Of a stretch of DNA of 21,524 bases, positions 20,901 through 21,524 are shown one piece after another. The notes beneath the pieces are model-generated. The model worked only from the letters and a program-made list of their open reading frames with translations, was not told the DNA's origin and did no database searches. The number at the start of each line of letters is the position of its first letter. Position 1 is the stretch's first letter. This DNA comes from a virus. The position numbers were made by a program, and so were the translations under genes. Where the stretch lies: IMG/VR virus record IMGVR_UViG_3300014720_004476, positions 1 through 21,524 of that record; one strand, written 5' to 3'.

Positions 20901-21524
20901 TACATTTGAAGTAGTTAATAATCCAGATGAAGAAATAGATAATGCCAACTGATTATTACTTACGTTTCCTGTAGCGCCCCCTACAGATGAAACTCCCCCG
21001 GTGATAGTTATAATACCAGTAGAATTATCATAGTTTCCGCTTCCAACAACTGAAATAGCTAATCTTGACCTATCATTACTAAAATAAAGATTTGTACCTT
21101 CCGCTATATCTGTTGTGCTAGTAGGTAAAACATAATAAGTGGAACCATCATTGGTGAAAGACCATCTATCAGTGGATTCGTTCCATTTTATATCTACGTT
21201 ACCGCTTGTCCCCCTATTTAACAGAATCCCTGCATCTTGCGTAGGTACACCAGAATGATTAGAATTTAATACTATCTGATTGTCTGCTAGATACAATTCC
21301 TCAGCATTAATTATTGTAGTATTTCCTGATATAGTTAAATTACCAGTAACAACTACATTACCAAGTGTGACATTGTTGGAAAGTAATGTGATTACGTTAG
21401 AATATGTTCTAGCATTAGTAAAATATAAATTAGTACCTTCTGCTACATTACTTGATGTTAGGTCTACTATATTTGCTTTAAGTGCCAGATTACCTGTAAC
21501 TGCTTCATAAACACGAGCATTGGT
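17952..21524 (-). CDS. Giant repeat tail fibre with collagen-like region and S74 chaperone, 5' end outside window
   Basis: The frame is open through the right edge (the apparent start at 21296 is an internal TTG), so 1190 codons are visible and the N-terminus is missing. From N to C: modules of about 35 residues of the type [20 protein letters not shown]; [19 protein letters not shown], a segment often seen in tail fibres of aquatic T4-like phages; more modules; a Gly-X-Y stretch of about 36 triplets; 25 copies of a 17-residue repeat NTTGxxNNFFGxxAGxx, probably a beta-roll like that of YadA-type adhesin heads; and a C-terminal peptidase S74 intramolecular chaperone starting at VSDIRDK (the Ser codon at 18269-18267 is the likely self-cleavage site), ending in a coiled coil. 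Trimeric receptor-binding fibre is the likely role. Confidence 0.92.
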   Translation of the reverse strand, partial: TNARVYEAVTGNLALKANIVDLTSSNVAEGTNLYFTNARTYSNVITLLSNNVTLGNVVVTGNLTISGNTTIINAEELYLADNQIVLNSNHSGVPTQDAGILLNRGTSGNVDIKWNESTDRWSFTNDGSTYYVLPTSTTDIAEGTNLYFSNDRSRLAISVVGSGNYDNSTGIITITGGVSSVGGATGNVSNNQLALSISSSGLLTTSNVSEGTNLYYTNARVYAAVTGNLATKANVVDLTTSNVSEGTNLYYTNARVYAAVTGNLALKANVTDLKTSNVIEDTNLYYTDLRVYEAVKGNLALKANVVDLTTSNVTEGTNLYYSNARTYANVISILPFYTGNISAANLYVGNLTTTGNISVSNIIGNFTNTIIEAGSYSFTFNDSGNVIIPNAIIANVLYANSIQNITTSNIIEGTNLYYTNTRAYANTLSAIKTGNGIVYSNTTGNITLSATGVFPENYGNNTHHVGLVIDSTGRITSANSIPLAAGPQGNQGVQGAVGAQGNQGVQGATGPQGNQGDQGAVGAQGNQGFQGAIGPQGNQGVQGATGPQGNQGAQGAVGAQGAVGAQGAQGVQGATGVGVQGAQGVQGASGAASATFNVCGTNNIVSCIGGTGFYGTNNFFAGSCAGNCNTTGSHNNFFGRYVGRGNTTGNHNNFFGMFAGLNNTTGSYNTFIGQYSGRFNTTGCYNNFIGSNAGCCNTTGSCNNFLGRDAGRYNTTGSNNNFFGRSAGCCNTTGTHNNFIGCSAGRSNTDGGSNNFFGRYAGFCNTNGCNNTFIGAFAGCANTTGNNNLFFGNSAGFSNISGSNNNFFGGNAGRSNTTGSYNNFFGNSAGRYNTDGCCNTFIGFYAGCCNTTGCNNNFFGTFAGRSNTTGSHNNFFGNSAGRCNTTGVHNNFFGVGAGLNNTNGSYNTFIGLCAGCNNTASHNIFIGRYAGKSTTSGGYNNFFGQNVGLNNTTGCYNNFIGRAAGGNNTTGSNNNFFGMYAGRNNTTGTHNNFIGRYAGRSNTTGTHNNFFGNNAGRNNTTGTNNNFFGLNAGCCNTTGSNNLFFGCYSGVGATGLANITTESNRIIMGNSSHSCAQIQIGWTTVSDIRDKCVFGPVPHGKDFLRRINPIEFSFKNRDTNVITDIKKRYGFSAQEILEIEGNDPVIVSDQDNSKLHVTIDHLIPIIVNTIKQLVNEVDELRTKIIALENR
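18369..19640 (-). repeat. 51-bp tandem coding repeat, 25 copies
   Basis: Twenty-five in-frame units of 17 codons (one of 16 codons) with consensus NTTGSxNNFFGxxAGRx. Eighteen units begin with N-T-T and one with N-I-S, both N-glycosylation-like sequons. Positions 16-17 and 5-6 often are Cys. The DNA units differ at many positions, so this is an old array under protein-level selection with some near-identical neighbours. Confidence 0.93.
19751..20069 (-). repeat. Collagen-like Gly-X-Y coding repeat
   Basis: About 36 Gly-X-Y triplets, mainly [15 protein letters not shown] and GAT, with a single break (GV) near the C-terminal end. There is no Lys, and Pro occurs only in the X position. Typical of phage fibre shafts that form a triple helix. 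Confidence 0.93.
20731..20918 (-). repeat. 83-bp exact direct repeat with 105-bp period in the fibre gene
   Basis: Bases 20731-20813 and 20836-20918 are identical. They belong to two of the [18 protein letters not shown] modules, which also occur in diverged form at about 20540-20730 and 21400-21524. Perfect identity over 83 bp points to recent duplication or gene conversion. Confidence 0.9.

Noticed and set aside
17952-21296. Start of the fibre gene at 21296
   Set aside because: The codon there is TTG in the middle of a conserved segment ([13 protein letters not shown]) and the frame stays open to the window edge.

Overview
The window is a stretch of an AT-rich, T4-like (myovirus-type) phage genome. 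Evidence for T4 kinship is the block gene 32 (ssDNA-binding protein) - gene 59 (helicase loader) - gene 33 (late transcription co-activator), in the same order as in T4, and an exact T4-type late promoter box (TATAAATA). The proteobacterial-looking cargo (IscU, A-type Fe-S carrier, a beta-barrel outer-membrane protein with a signal peptide, peptidoglycan hydrolases) points to a Gram-negative, probably aquatic proteobacterial host; the exact host cannot be decided from the sequence.

Layout. One gene on the + strand enters from the left edge (end of a large structural protein) and stops at a two-way terminator near 1113-1140. Everything else lies on the minus strand, so it should be read from right to left: a giant tail fibre that enters from the right edge (17952-21524: repeat modules, collagen-like Gly-X-Y stretch, 25 copies of a 17-residue repeat, S74 self-cleaving chaperone); a small gene behind a late promoter; a glycan cassette (two GT2-like proteins, one fused to a methyltransferase, and a GT9-like protein); a sulfotransferase and an APS-kinase-like/nucleotidyltransferase fusion; an Fe-S pair (A-type carrier and IscU); a GH19 endolysin; a PD-(D/E)XK nuclease; a peroxide-defence pair AhpC/AhpD split by a homing endonuclease; a tmRNA gene; an outer-membrane protein; a small conserved phage protein; a membrane-anchored SleB-type hydrolase; a carbamoyltransferase - 2OG-Fe(II) oxygenase - GT25 operon; a membrane protein; then 33-59-32 and a small secreted protein.

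The most striking item is the tmRNA (8414 to about 8840, minus strand). It is circularly permuted: the 3' acceptor piece, ending in CCA, comes first and the coding piece comes second. The two pieces rebuild a perfect 7-bp acceptor stem with the G3-U70 alanine signal. The tag reading frame is ANNDYFYQDLKLVA. The intervening segment holds a small ORF with a good Shine-Dalgarno sequence, and the last pseudoknot of the coding piece pairs with the ribosome-binding site of the following outer-membrane protein gene.

Other points of interest: a perfect 12-bp inverted repeat that should hide the start codon of the homing endonuclease and has a late-promoter-like box in its loop, resembling control of I-TevI in T4; a phage AhpC whose C-terminal C-x-C matches the AhpD-dependent type, together with AhpD itself; a possible sulfated-glycan pathway directly downstream of a fibre with 19 N-x-S/T sequons; and a hydroxylase plus GT25 pair in the same window as a collagen-like fibre.
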